Notes under the pieces: generated by a model
The model's input: only the letters and a program-made list of their open reading frames with translations
Database searches by the model: none
What the model was told of the DNA's origin: nothing
Shown here: one piece after another, positions 1-5,735 of the stretch
Layout of the letters: each line of letters opens with the position of its first letter
How positions within the stretch are numbered: position 1 is the first letter of the stretch
Translations under genes and position numbers: made by a program
Source: Anaerolineales bacterium UBA3499
GTDB lineage: Bacteria > Chloroflexota > Anaerolineae > Anaerolineales > UBA11657
Reading direction: 5' to 3'
Assembly: GCA_002377585.1 (NCBI GenBank)
Contig: DFQC01000026.1
Location: forward strand, 7,023 to 12,757
Length of the DNA: 5,735 nucleotides

Positions 1-3
1 TTA

Positions 4-558
4 TTAGCTTATAAGGTGTAAGTGCTTTTGCCGGAGTTTGGCTAATTTTGGCGTGATTACAGCATTGCAATATGGATTGTTCGGATTGTTGATAAAATAT
101 GATTGATGATAGTCTTCGGCTATGTAGAATGTATCCAACTTAACTATTTCGGTAATAATCGGTTTATCAAAGGCTTGAGCATCAGTTAATTGGTCAATCG
201 TCTTATTTGCGGTTATTGTCTGAGTGTCATCGTGTGCAAAAATCGCTGAGCGATATTGAGTTCCGATGTCATTGCCCTGTCGATTAGGAGTAGTGGGATC
301 ATGGTAAGCAAAGAATACCTCAAGTAATGTGCCGTAAGTGATCTGAAGAGGATTGTGCGATATCTGTATGCACTCGGCGTGTCCAGTGGTGCCCGTACAG
401 ACTTCCTCGTAGGTTGGATTTACTGTGGACCCGCCTGCGTAACCTGATGTCACTTTGGTTACCCCATTTAGTTTGGCGAAAATTGATTCGAGGCACCAGA
501 AGCATCCGCCAGCTAATGTTGCTAGATCTTTGGAGTGAGAGGTGACGTTAGTCTGCAT
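4..558 (-). CDS. msrA: Peptide-methionine (S)-S-oxide reductase MsrA
   Basis: This 184-residue cytosolic enzyme reduces the S-epimer of methionine sulfoxide, free or in proteins, back to methionine, with thioredoxin as the usual reductant. The family motifs are all visible. GGCFWCLE lies at residues 17-24, with catalytic Cys19 and a second cysteine at 22. YAGG is at 40-43, GHAE at 59-62, HDPTT at 86-90, GTQYRSAIF at 99-107 and EDYHQSYF at 148-155. A C-terminal NPYC (Cys164) is the likely resolving cysteine. The length is normal for a single-domain MsrA, and there is no MsrB fusion or signal peptide. The ATG at 556-558 is the only sensible start because the catalytic loop begins at residue 17. 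No good Shine-Dalgarno sequence precedes it. The stop codon is at 4-6, so the gene is complete. It diverges from the degV gene. The assignment is firm. Confidence 0.96.
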   Translation of the reverse strand: MQTNVTSHSKDLATLAGGCFWCLESIFAKLNGVTKVTSGYAGGSTVNPTYEEVCTGTTGHAECIQISHNPLQITYGTLLEVFFAYHDPTTPNRQGNDIGTQYRSAIFAHDDTQTITANKTIDQLTDAQAFDKPIITEIVKLDTFYIAEDYHQSYFINNPNNPYCNAVITPKLAKLRQKHLHLIS

Positions 559-603
559 TTAGTACTCAAGGATGATGTTAGCGATTTATCAGTTTATGTA
601 AGA

Positions 604-612
604 AGTATAACA
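604..612 (-). promoter_or_regulatory. Candidate extended -10 promoter for msrA
   Basis: On the minus strand this reads TGT followed by TATACT, an extended -10 element (TGn plus a near-consensus hexamer). Transcription would start near 597 and give a leader of about 40 bases before the msrA ATG at 558. No recognisable -35 lies 16-18 bases upstream, which an extended -10 can tolerate. It was identified by eye only. Confidence 0.38.
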
Positions 613-683
613 TTCTATGATGATATCGTATAATTTGTGTAAAATTGACATATTGAACGAGGCATTACTGTCCGCAAGCTCTT

Positions 684-709
684 TGTAACAACAGGATATG
701 TGGTATATA
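684..709 (+). promoter_or_regulatory. Candidate distal promoter for the degV gene
   Basis: TGG followed by TATATA (701-709) is an extended -10 element. A partial -35, TTGTAA (684-689), sits 14 bases upstream of the hexamer, which is short. Transcription would begin near 716 and leave a leader of about 90 bases. A perfect TTGACA at 645-650 and a TATAAT at 629-634 also lie in this spacer, but neither has a partner at standard spacing, so promoter choice here is uncertain. Confidence 0.25.
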
Positions 710-776
710 CAAAACGTGCATCGTTAAGTAATGATTGTAAAAAATAGTGGTAAGGTATCGTAAGATCTTCGTAGTA

Positions 777-782
777 TATAAT
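777..782 (+). promoter_or_regulatory. Candidate proximal -10 (TATAAT) for the degV gene
   Basis: A perfect TATAAT hexamer ends 26 bases before the degV ATG. Transcription would start around 789, just upstream of the Shine-Dalgarno at 797-804, a sensible short leader. There is no -35-like hexamer at 16-18 bases and no TGn extension, so the site would need an activator or be weak. It could also be chance in this AT-rich spacer. Confidence 0.3.
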
Positions 783-796
783 TTGATCCAAAATAT

Positions 797-804
797 AGGA
801 GGTG
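797..804 (+). promoter_or_regulatory. Strong Shine-Dalgarno site of the degV gene
   Basis: AGGAGGTG, a near-perfect match to the 16S rRNA anti-Shine-Dalgarno, ends four bases before the ATG at 809. It fixes the start codon and is the strongest ribosome binding site in the window. Confidence 0.85.
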
Positions 805-808
805 GGAG

Positions 809-1660
809 ATGGACGAAAATAATGTAGCTATAGTAGTTGATAGCACTTCAACTATTCCGGAAGATATTGTAAAAGAGTATGGTATACATGTTATACCTCT
901 TACACTGGTCTGGGGTAACGATACATATCTTGATGGTGTCGAAATGAGCGCCGCAGATTTTTACGATAAGTTGAGAAACGACCCTGTTTTCCCTAGCACA
1001 ACCCAACCAAGTGTTTCGGAGTTTGAGGAGCTGTATAAAAGGATTGGGAGTAAAGCGAGTGATATATTGGTCATTACCTTGTCCGGCGAGTTGTCGGGCA
1101 CATTGAATTCGGCCGTCCAGGCTAAAAGTTTGTATACTGAAACTAATGTAGAAATTATCGACACTCGAACGATGTCAATGGCTGCTGGTTATGTTGCATT
1201 GGCTGCGGCTAGACAGGCGAGGGCCGGCGGAAGTATTGAGGACTGCGTAGCTGCTGCTCGCGGAGCAAATGAAAATGTAGGAGTTTTAGTTACTTTGGAT
1301 AGCTTGGAGTATTTGCATCGGGGAGGCAGGATAGGAGGAGCTCGGAAGTTGTTGGGTGGAGCACTGAATATAAAGCCGATTCTAACAGTGGGAGATGGAA
1401 TAGTGCAAGATGCGGGGAAGGTTCGTACACGTCGGAAGGCGCTTAAGCATTTGATTGACAGTGTTACAGAGGCGGTGTCTGGAAAACAAGGCATTAGATT
1501 GGCCGGTATACATGCGTCCTCTCCGGATGATGCAGCTTATGTGCTTGAAGAATGCAATAAGTCCGTGGGGGCTGTAGAAACATTGATGACTGAATTAAGT
1601 CCTGTGGTTGGAGCTCACGTCGGTCCGGGTGGTGTAGGTATAGCTTGGACTTTTGACTAG
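809..1660 (+). CDS. DegV family fatty-acid-binding protein
   Basis: This 283-residue soluble protein is a complete member of the DegV (FakB-like) family. Characterised members bind a fatty acid in a deep pocket and, in Firmicutes, present it to the kinase FakA for phosphorylation into acyl-phosphate. Family motifs are clear: DSTSTIP at 11-17, TTQPS at 64-68, LSGELSGT at 91-98, DTRTMSMAAG at 118-127, LEYLHRGGRIG at 167-177, LLGGALNIKPIL at 181-192 and the C-terminal SPVVGAHVGPGGVG at 264-277. The threonines of TTQPS and His270 are in the regions that contact the fatty-acid carboxylate in solved family members. No signal peptide or membrane segment is seen. No fakA-like (DAK1/DegV kinase) gene is in the window, so a role in fatty-acid phosphorylation is inferred from the family only. 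The gene stands alone, between divergent msrA and convergent murA. Confidence 0.93.
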   Translation: MDENNVAIVVDSTSTIPEDIVKEYGIHVIPLTLVWGNDTYLDGVEMSAADFYDKLRNDPVFPSTTQPSVSEFEELYKRIGSKASDILVITLSGELSGTLNSAVQAKSLYTETNVEIIDTRTMSMAAGYVALAAARQARAGGSIEDCVAAARGANENVGVLVTLDSLEYLHRGGRIGGARKLLGGALNIKPILTVGDGIVQDAGKVRTRRKALKHLIDSVTEAVSGKQGIRLAGIHASSPDDAAYVLEECNKSVGAVETLMTELSPVVGAHVGPGGVGIAWTFD

Positions 1661-1666
1661 ACAGAC

Positions 1667-1685
1667 ACCAACCAGCAGCTTGGTT
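1667..1685 (+). terminator. Weak hairpin at the degV/murA convergence
   Basis: AACCA (1670-1674) pairs with TGGTT (1681-1685) around a six-base loop. An overlapping alternative pairs ACCAA (1667-1671) with TTGGT (1680-1684). The hairpin starts ten bases or less after the degV stop, where a terminator is expected, but no T-tract follows on the plus strand. For murA, a T-run lies right after its stop (A-run at 1706-1711 on the plus strand) with only a four-base-pair CATA/TATG stem before it. Neither is a strong intrinsic terminator. Confidence 0.22.
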
Positions 1686-1712
1686 TAAGATATTAGGTTA
1701 CACAGAAAAAAC

Positions 1713-2987
1713 TCATATTCGGTGTATGTTTGCTCCAAGCGACCGTAGTTTGTGGTCTATGCCTTCATAGCCACGTTCAATTTGATTGATGTTGCGGATT
1801 ATTGATTCGCCGTTTGCGCAGAGCGCGGCTATTAGAAGAGCCATTCCTGCTCGAATATCGGGACTTTCGAGCGTTTCTGCTTGTAACATTGTAGGTCCTT
1901 GAACGATACATCGATGAGGGTCGCACATTATAATTTGTGCTCCCATGGCTATTAGCTTGTCGGCAAAATGAAGCCTACTTTCAAACAATTTTTCGTGAAA
2001 TAAAACGGTGCCCTTACATTGGGTAGCGACTACTATTGCTATGCTCATCATGTCTGCGGGAAAACCAGGCCACGGCGCATCGTCAACTTTAGGGATTACA
2101 TTGTTAAGATCAGGTATTATTTTGAGTGATTGAGTGCTTGGTACAATAATATCTCCTAAGTCGGTTCTCCATGATATACCCAACCTGGCAAACACTAATT
2201 CCGCCATTTTAAGGTGTGGGCCACCGCCATCCTTTATTCGGATTTGGCCTCCAGTTGCTGCTGCTGCTCCGATAAAGCTTACTACTTCCAGGTAATCTGG
2301 ACCTATGGTGTGTTCTCCTCCACGGAGTGCGGTTACGCCTTCTATGGTAAGCATATTGGATCCGATGCCTGTAATGCTCGCACCTATACTATTGAGAAAC
2401 TCACAAAGTTCTTGTACATGTGGTTCGGAGGCTGCATTGCGCAGTATGGTGGTGCCCTGTGCTAGGACTGATGCCATTACTGCGTTTTCCGTAGCGGTAA
2501 CGCTAGCTTCGTCTAGTAGTATGTCTGCTCCGGACAAGGATTTGACTGTTAGGTTGAAGGGATTTGTTCCGGCGATTGTGCATCCAAGAGCTTCAAGGGC
2601 TAGAATATGAGTGTCTAGACGGCGGCGCCCTATGACATCCCCGCCAGGTGGGGGTAGTGTTAGTTGACCATGACGCGCTAACATGGGTCCGGCTAGCAAT
2701 ATTGATGCTCTTATATTACGACAGAGCTCTGGGTCAGGTGAATGTCCTGCTATTGATTTGGCGTGAACTACCCATGTGTGAGTGCCTTGTTCGGTAATTG
2801 TTACGCCAAGATGCTCGAGTAATTTTCTTAGAGTTAGTACGTCTCCGATTTTAGGTATATTGTGTAGTGTTACTGGTTCTTTGGTAAGTAGGCATGCGGC
2901 TAGAATCGGAAGAGCAGCATTTTTGTTGCCGGACGGTGTAAAAGTACCATTTAATGGTACTCCCCCTTTAATAATGAATTGTTCCAT
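1713..2987 (-). CDS. murA: UDP-N-acetylglucosamine 1-carboxyvinyltransferase MurA, Cys-to-Asp type
   Basis: MurA transfers enolpyruvate from phosphoenolpyruvate to UDP-N-acetylglucosamine, the first committed step of peptidoglycan precursor synthesis in the cytoplasm. The protein has 424 residues, about the family length. Active-site residues by comparison with E. coli MurA are NKN at 21-23 (Lys22), Arg93, Arg122, Asp312 in WPGFPADM, Arg338 in FESR, Asp377 and Arg379 in SPDIR, and Arg405 in ERGYEGID. The catalytic-loop cysteine (E. coli Cys115) is replaced by Asp117, in PGGDVIG. The same swap is found in naturally fosfomycin-insensitive MurA enzymes such as those of mycobacteria, Chlamydia and Borrelia. 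The start was placed at the ATG 2985-2987, which opens the usual MEQFIIKGG. An in-frame TTG at 3051-3053 would add 22 unrelated residues and is unlikely. No clear Shine-Dalgarno is visible. No other cell-wall gene is nearby. A related enolpyruvyl transferase with a different substrate is possible but less likely. Confidence 0.93.
   Translation of the reverse strand: MEQFIIKGGVPLNGTFTPSGNKNAALPILAACLLTKEPVTLHNIPKIGDVLTLRKLLEHLGVTITEQGTHTWVVHAKSIAGHSPDPELCRNIRASILLAGPMLARHGQLTLPPPGGDVIGRRRLDTHILALEALGCTIAGTNPFNLTVKSLSGADILLDEASVTATENAVMASVLAQGTTILRNAASEPHVQELCEFLNSIGASITGIGSNMLTIEGVTALRGGEHTIGPDYLEVVSFIGAAAATGGQIRIKDGGGPHLKMAELVFARLGISWRTDLGDIIVPSTQSLKIIPDLNNVIPKVDDAPWPGFPADMMSIAIVVATQCKGTVLFHEKLFESRLHFADKLIAMGAQIIMCDPHRCIVQGPTMLQAETLESPDIRAGMALLIAALCANGESIIRNINQIERGYEGIDHKLRSLGANIHRI
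2944..2960. repeat. Perfect 17-base palindrome in the murA 5' coding region
   Basis: GTACCATT and AATGGTAC flank a single central T, so the arms match perfectly over eight bases each. The element lies 28-44 bases into the murA coding sequence (codons for VPLNGT). In the mRNA, allowing a three-base loop, it could form a seven-base-pair hairpin near the start codon. As DNA it has the symmetry of an operator. No second copy was noticed in the window, and chance within conserved codons cannot be excluded. Confidence 0.6.
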
Positions 2988-3070
2988 AGTTATAGTATGT
3001 GCAGAGCTGGAATTAGAGATATAGTCAGAAAATAAATAGTTTTTTGCCCCCAATGCACATATAGGTATGA

Positions 3071-3099
3071 ATTGTAATAGAGTGTGCTTACATGGTCAA
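3071..3099 (-). promoter_or_regulatory. Sigma-70-type promoter of murA
   Basis: On the minus strand, -35 TTGACC (3094-3099) is separated by exactly 17 bases from -10 TACAAT (3071-3076). Each hexamer has five of six consensus bases, making this the best promoter in the window. Transcription would start near 3064 and give a leader of about 77 bases before the murA ATG at 2987. No riboswitch or attenuator structure was recognised in that leader. Confidence 0.6.
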
Positions 3100-3126
3100 C
3101 CTTATCCTTAGGTACTAGAGCTTATT

Positions 3127-3158
3127 TTGACCTTCTGAACATGTGTTAATGGTAAAAT
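3127..3158 (+). promoter_or_regulatory. Extended -10 promoter of the membrane protein gene (probably leaderless)
   Basis: TGG plus TAAAAT (3150-3158) forms an extended -10 element. Seven bases separate it from the ATG at 3166, so transcription should begin at or within a couple of bases of the start codon. A TTGACC at 3127-3132 resembles a -35 but lies 20 bases from the -10, longer than optimal. The absence of any Shine-Dalgarno before this ATG agrees with a leaderless transcript. If gyrB is co-transcribed, this promoter would serve it too. Confidence 0.5.
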
Positions 3159-3165
3159 CCGGCGA

Positions 3166-4155
3166 ATGAAAAGTACTACAGTGAAAGAACCGGCACCACC
3201 TATTGGTGTGATTGATTCATTTGGTAAGGGTTTCGAGACAGTTACGACTCATCTTGCCCTCTTGTCTATACCGCTACTGCTAGATTTATTTCTATGGCTC
3301 GGACCGCGATTGAGTGTCGCTAGCCTGTTTAATAACTTTGGAGCTCTCTTAAGTACCGGCGAGAATGTACCTGCTGAGTCAGCGAGGGTTATCCAGATGA
3401 GCTTTAATAGTTTAGCGGAATCGTTAAACTTGTTTACCTTTCTTAGTACTTCGCCACTGGGTGTGCCTAGTATGATGGTGAGCAAAGTGGGGATTTCGCC
3501 GTTGGGAGATGGATTAGTAATACCCGTTACGAGTTGGTTCACTGTGACAGTGATTGCTTTTGTGATTAGTCTAGCAGGATTGTTCATAGGCACTATCTAT
3601 TTCGCTGTGATTGCTCGTGGTACATTGCCCGATGAGCTTAAGGTTGACGAAATAGATTTGCTTGAGAACATATGGATAGGATGGGTTAGATTGGTCGGGT
3701 TTGCTTTCTCGGTTGTGGCTGTCATGATTGTGTTCGGCGTTGCTGTTTCGATGCTGGCGGGTTTAGCGTCTTTAGTGCATTCTAGTGTTAGTGGGCTTGT
3801 TGTTTCACTAGCGGTTGCAGTATGGGTATGGGGCTTATTCTATGTTGCCTTTACCGTACATGGGATAGTAATGGACAATCAGACGGTTAGAGTTGCATTG
3901 GGGAATAGTTTGTTGTTAGTGAGGCTAAACATGCCATCAGTTGTTGGTCTATTTGGATTGATCATGTTACTGCTTTGGGGGCTTGGATATTTGTGGTTAA
4001 TACCGTCATCTGACTCTTGGGCGTTGCTTCTAGGCATAATTGCGCATGCGTTTGTGGCTACTGGACTGTATGCGTCAACTTTTCATTTCTATAGGGATCG
4101 TTTGCGATGGTGTACTGAGATAGAAGAATTTACTAAGGAGAATGCAAAGTTATAG
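3166..4155 (+). CDS. Uncharacterised six-helix integral membrane protein
   Basis: This 329-residue protein has no function I can name. About six hydrophobic segments are visible: roughly residues 27-46, 122-150, 172-202, 207-234, 256-280 and 283-306. A short polar, proline-containing N-terminus precedes the first. A loop of about 70 residues (50-121) lies between helices 1 and 2, and the charged C-terminal tail (307-329) ends in EEFTKENAKL. Helix 1 runs into DLFLWLGPRLS (40-50), a segment I recall from conserved hypothetical membrane proteins of Chloroflexota; this is memory, not a search. There is no transporter, protease or kinase motif, no cysteine pair and no signal-peptide cleavage site. 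The ATG at 3166 lies seven bases after an extended -10, without a Shine-Dalgarno. gyrB begins 39 bases downstream on the same strand, so the two are probably one transcription unit. Protein-coding status is firm; function is unknown. Confidence 0.9.
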   Translation: MKSTTVKEPAPPIGVIDSFGKGFETVTTHLALLSIPLLLDLFLWLGPRLSVASLFNNFGALLSTGENVPAESARVIQMSFNSLAESLNLFTFLSTSPLGVPSMMVSKVGISPLGDGLVIPVTSWFTVTVIAFVISLAGLFIGTIYFAVIARGTLPDELKVDEIDLLENIWIGWVRLVGFAFSVVAVMIVFGVAVSMLAGLASLVHSSVSGLVVSLAVAVWVWGLFYVAFTVHGIVMDNQTVRVALGNSLLLVRLNMPSVVGLFGLIMLLLWGLGYLWLIPSSDSWALLLGIIAHAFVATGLYASTFHFYRDRLRWCTEIEEFTKENAKL

Positions 4156-4180
4156 TCGAATGTAACAATTGGGGGCCTTA

Positions 4181-4188
4181 GAGGTGAT
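4181..4188 (+). promoter_or_regulatory. Shine-Dalgarno site fixing the gyrB start
   Basis: GAGGTGAT pairs well with the 16S rRNA 3' end and lies six bases before the ATG at 4195. It supports that ATG, rather than an internal codon nearer the conserved GyrB fold, as the true start, so the lysine-rich N-terminal tail is translated. Confidence 0.75.
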
Positions 4189-4194
4189 AAGGAA

Positions 4195-5735
4195 ATGGCA
4201 AAAAGCACAAAAAAGAAGATAACGAAGAAGAAATCTAATAAGGCGGACAGTTATGGTGCAAGCAGCATCCAGGTTCTAGAAGGTCTAGAGGCTGTTAGGC
4301 GGAGACCCGGGATGTATGTGGGCGGTGCTGATTCGCGTGCAATGCATCATTTAATATACGAAGTCGTTGACAATTCTATTGATGAAGCTTTGGCTGGTGA
4401 GTGTGACTTTGTGGCCGTTACTATACATGAAGATGAAAGCATAACCGTTACTGATAATGGGCGTGGCATACCAGTCGATAAACATCCGGCGGAAAAGGTG
4501 TCTGCTCTGGAGGTTGTAATGACTAAACTTCATGCAGGCGGGAAATTTGGAGGGGGTGGGTATAAAGTGTCAGGAGGATTGCACGGAGTTGGTGTGAGTG
4601 CGGTCAATGCATTGTCGAGTACGTGTGAAGTTTGGGTAACACGCGACGAAAAGGTCTGGTATCAACAGTATAAACAGGGTGTGCCTCAAGCTGCGGTAAA
4701 AAAGATAGGTAAAGCAGAAAAAGGTGTGAGTGGTACTAGAACAAAATTTATGCGAGACACTACGATCTTTAAAGAAGATAACGAATATAAGTTTGAAGTT
4801 CTGCTTCAAAGATTTAGGGAAATGGCCTTCGTTACACGGGCCGTTACAATATGTCTTGTTGACGAACGGAATGATAGAGAGATGACTTTTTACTTCGAGG
4901 GTGGAATAAAATCATTTGTTAGATATTTGAACCGCAATCGACGGTCATTACATTCCGTATTACATGTTGAAAAAGAAATCGATGGCACTGGTGTTGAGGT
5001 AGCCCTTCAATACAATGATGGGTATGCTGAATCAACATACTCGTTTGCGAATACGATAAACACTACAGATGGTGGTACGCATATGACCGGCCTCAGATCG
5101 GCTCTCACTAGAACAGTGAATGATTATGCTAGAAAGGCTAATCTACTAAAGGATGGAGATCAAAACTTTAGTGGCGAGGATACTAGAGAAGGGCTAACAG
5201 CCATAGTTAGTATTAAGCATAGAGATCCTCAGTTCGAGAGTCAGACTAAAGTAAAGTTAATGAATCCGGAAGTGTCTGCGCTCGTACAGCAAGCACTAGG
5301 CGATTATCTCTTAGAGCAGTTAGAAAAAGATTCTCGCATGGGTAAGTCTATTGTTGAAAAATGTTTGACATCAGCCAGGGCACGCGACGCAGCTAGGAAG
5401 GCAAGAGATTTAGTCATAAGAAAAAGTGCGCTGGAAAGTTTGACCTTGCCGGGCAAGTTAGCGGATTGCTCTGAAAGAGATCCGTCAAAGTGTGAGCTTT
5501 ATATCGTTGAAGGTGATTCGGCTGGAGGTTCAGCTAAGCAGGGCAGGGATAGGCATTTTCAGGCTATTCTGCCTCTCCGCGGCAAGATATTGAATACTGA
5601 GCGGGCTCGGCTCGACAAGATACTAGGATCCAATGAAGTTAAGGCGTTGATTTCGGCTTTGGGAACTGGAATTTCAGATGGCTTTGATCTCGAGGGGCTT
5701 AGATACCATAGAATTATTATAATGACAGATGCTGA
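4195..5735 (+). CDS. gyrB: DNA gyrase subunit B, 5' part (runs off the window)
   Basis: GyrB is the ATPase subunit of the A2B2 gyrase that introduces negative supercoils. I translated 513 complete codons with no stop or frameshift; the right edge cuts inside the MTDAD metal-binding motif. The GHKL ATPase domain shows Glu56 and Asn60 (EVVDNSIDEAL), Asp87 and Arg90 in DNGRGIP, the ATP lid GGKFGGGGYKVSGGLHGVGV (115-134), Arg150 and Thr181. The transducer domain has QTK with Lys352. The TOPRIM domain has EGDSAGGSAKQGRDR at 439-453 and QAILPLRGKILN at 456-467. The LNTERARLDKIL context fits GyrB better than ParE. Residues matching the E. coli aminocoumarin-contact positions Asp73, Arg76, Arg136 and Thr165 are all conserved. 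The first 16 residues contain eight lysines, a basic tail before the conserved fold. The usual dnaN/recF neighbours are absent; the upstream gene encodes a membrane protein. Confidence 0.97.
   Translation, partial: MAKSTKKKITKKKSNKADSYGASSIQVLEGLEAVRRRPGMYVGGADSRAMHHLIYEVVDNSIDEALAGECDFVAVTIHEDESITVTDNGRGIPVDKHPAEKVSALEVVMTKLHAGGKFGGGGYKVSGGLHGVGVSAVNALSSTCEVWVTRDEKVWYQQYKQGVPQAAVKKIGKAEKGVSGTRTKFMRDTTIFKEDNEYKFEVLLQRFREMAFVTRAVTICLVDERNDREMTFYFEGGIKSFVRYLNRNRRSLHSVLHVEKEIDGTGVEVALQYNDGYAESTYSFANTINTTDGGTHMTGLRSALTRTVNDYARKANLLKDGDQNFSGEDTREGLTAIVSIKHRDPQFESQTKVKLMNPEVSALVQQALGDYLLEQLEKDSRMGKSIVEKCLTSARARDAARKARDLVIRKSALESLTLPGKLADCSERDPSKCELYIVEGDSAGGSAKQGRDRHFQAILPLRGKILNTERARLDKILGSNEVKALISALGTGISDGFDLEGLRYHRIIIMTDA

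Noticed and set aside
762..769. AAGATCTT palindrome upstream of the degV gene as an operator
   Set aside because: It is only eight bases and the flanking bases do not extend the symmetry, so chance is sufficient explanation.
961..1494. Open reading frames antisense to the degV gene
   Set aside because: They lie wholly opposite a well-recognised gene, lack ribosome binding sites and show no recognisable domain.
1661..1712. Bidirectional intrinsic terminator between degV and murA
   Set aside because: The hairpin is not followed by a T-tract on either strand; only a low-confidence degV-side hairpin is reported.
2214..3024. Plus-strand open frames opposite murA
   Set aside because: They are fully covered by murA on the other strand; their cysteine- and serine-rich, low-information composition is typical of antisense translation.
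2988..3053. N-terminal extension of murA from an in-frame TTG at 3051-3053
   Set aside because: The 22 added residues show no MurA similarity, there is no ribosome binding site, and the family's usual start MEQFIIKGG begins at the ATG 2985-2987.
3249..3593. Minus-strand open frame opposite the membrane protein gene
   Set aside because: It lies within the real gene in an antisense frame and has no motif or translation signal.
4351..4809. Two short minus-strand open frames opposite gyrB
   Set aside because: GyrB is unambiguous across this whole stretch, so these are antisense artefacts.
1..5735. CRISPR array, tRNA, insertion sequence, toxin-antitoxin or defence cassette
   Set aside because: No repeated spacer-like units, cloverleaf, terminal inverted repeats, transposase or small paired genes were seen; the sequence is almost filled by five housekeeping-type genes.

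Overview
The window reads as an ordinary bacterial chromosome segment, moderately AT-rich and densely coding. It carries five protein genes: msrA (-), a degV-family gene (+), murA (-), a six-helix membrane protein gene (+), and the first 513 codons of gyrB (+), which runs off the right edge. I see no RNA gene, insertion sequence, CRISPR array or phage gene. The organism is most likely a Chloroflexota member, perhaps of the marine Dehalococcoidia/SAR202 kind. This rests on remembered resemblance of the membrane protein (DLFLWLGPRLS segment) and of the MurA subtype (PPPGGDVIGRRRLDTH segment) to Chloroflexota proteins. It is an inference of moderate to low confidence.

Layout: msrA (4-558, -) and degV (809-1660, +) diverge from a 250-base spacer with candidate extended -10 promoters on both strands. 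degV and murA (1713-2987, -) converge over 52 bases with only weak terminator structure. murA and the membrane gene (3166-4155, +) diverge from a 178-base spacer. That spacer holds a good murA promoter (TTGACC, 17 bases, TACAAT) and an extended -10 placed so close to the membrane gene start that its transcript is probably leaderless. gyrB (4195 onward, +) follows the membrane gene after 39 bases with a clear Shine-Dalgarno sequence and is probably co-transcribed with it.

Functionally the genes are mixed housekeeping: repair of oxidised methionine (MsrA), fatty-acid binding (DegV/FakB type), the first committed step of peptidoglycan precursor synthesis (MurA), an uncharacterised membrane protein, and DNA supercoiling (GyrB). 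They do not form one pathway. The most notable point is that MurA has aspartate where most bacteria have the catalytic-loop cysteine, the known signature of intrinsic fosfomycin insensitivity. I found no convincing new multi-gene system.
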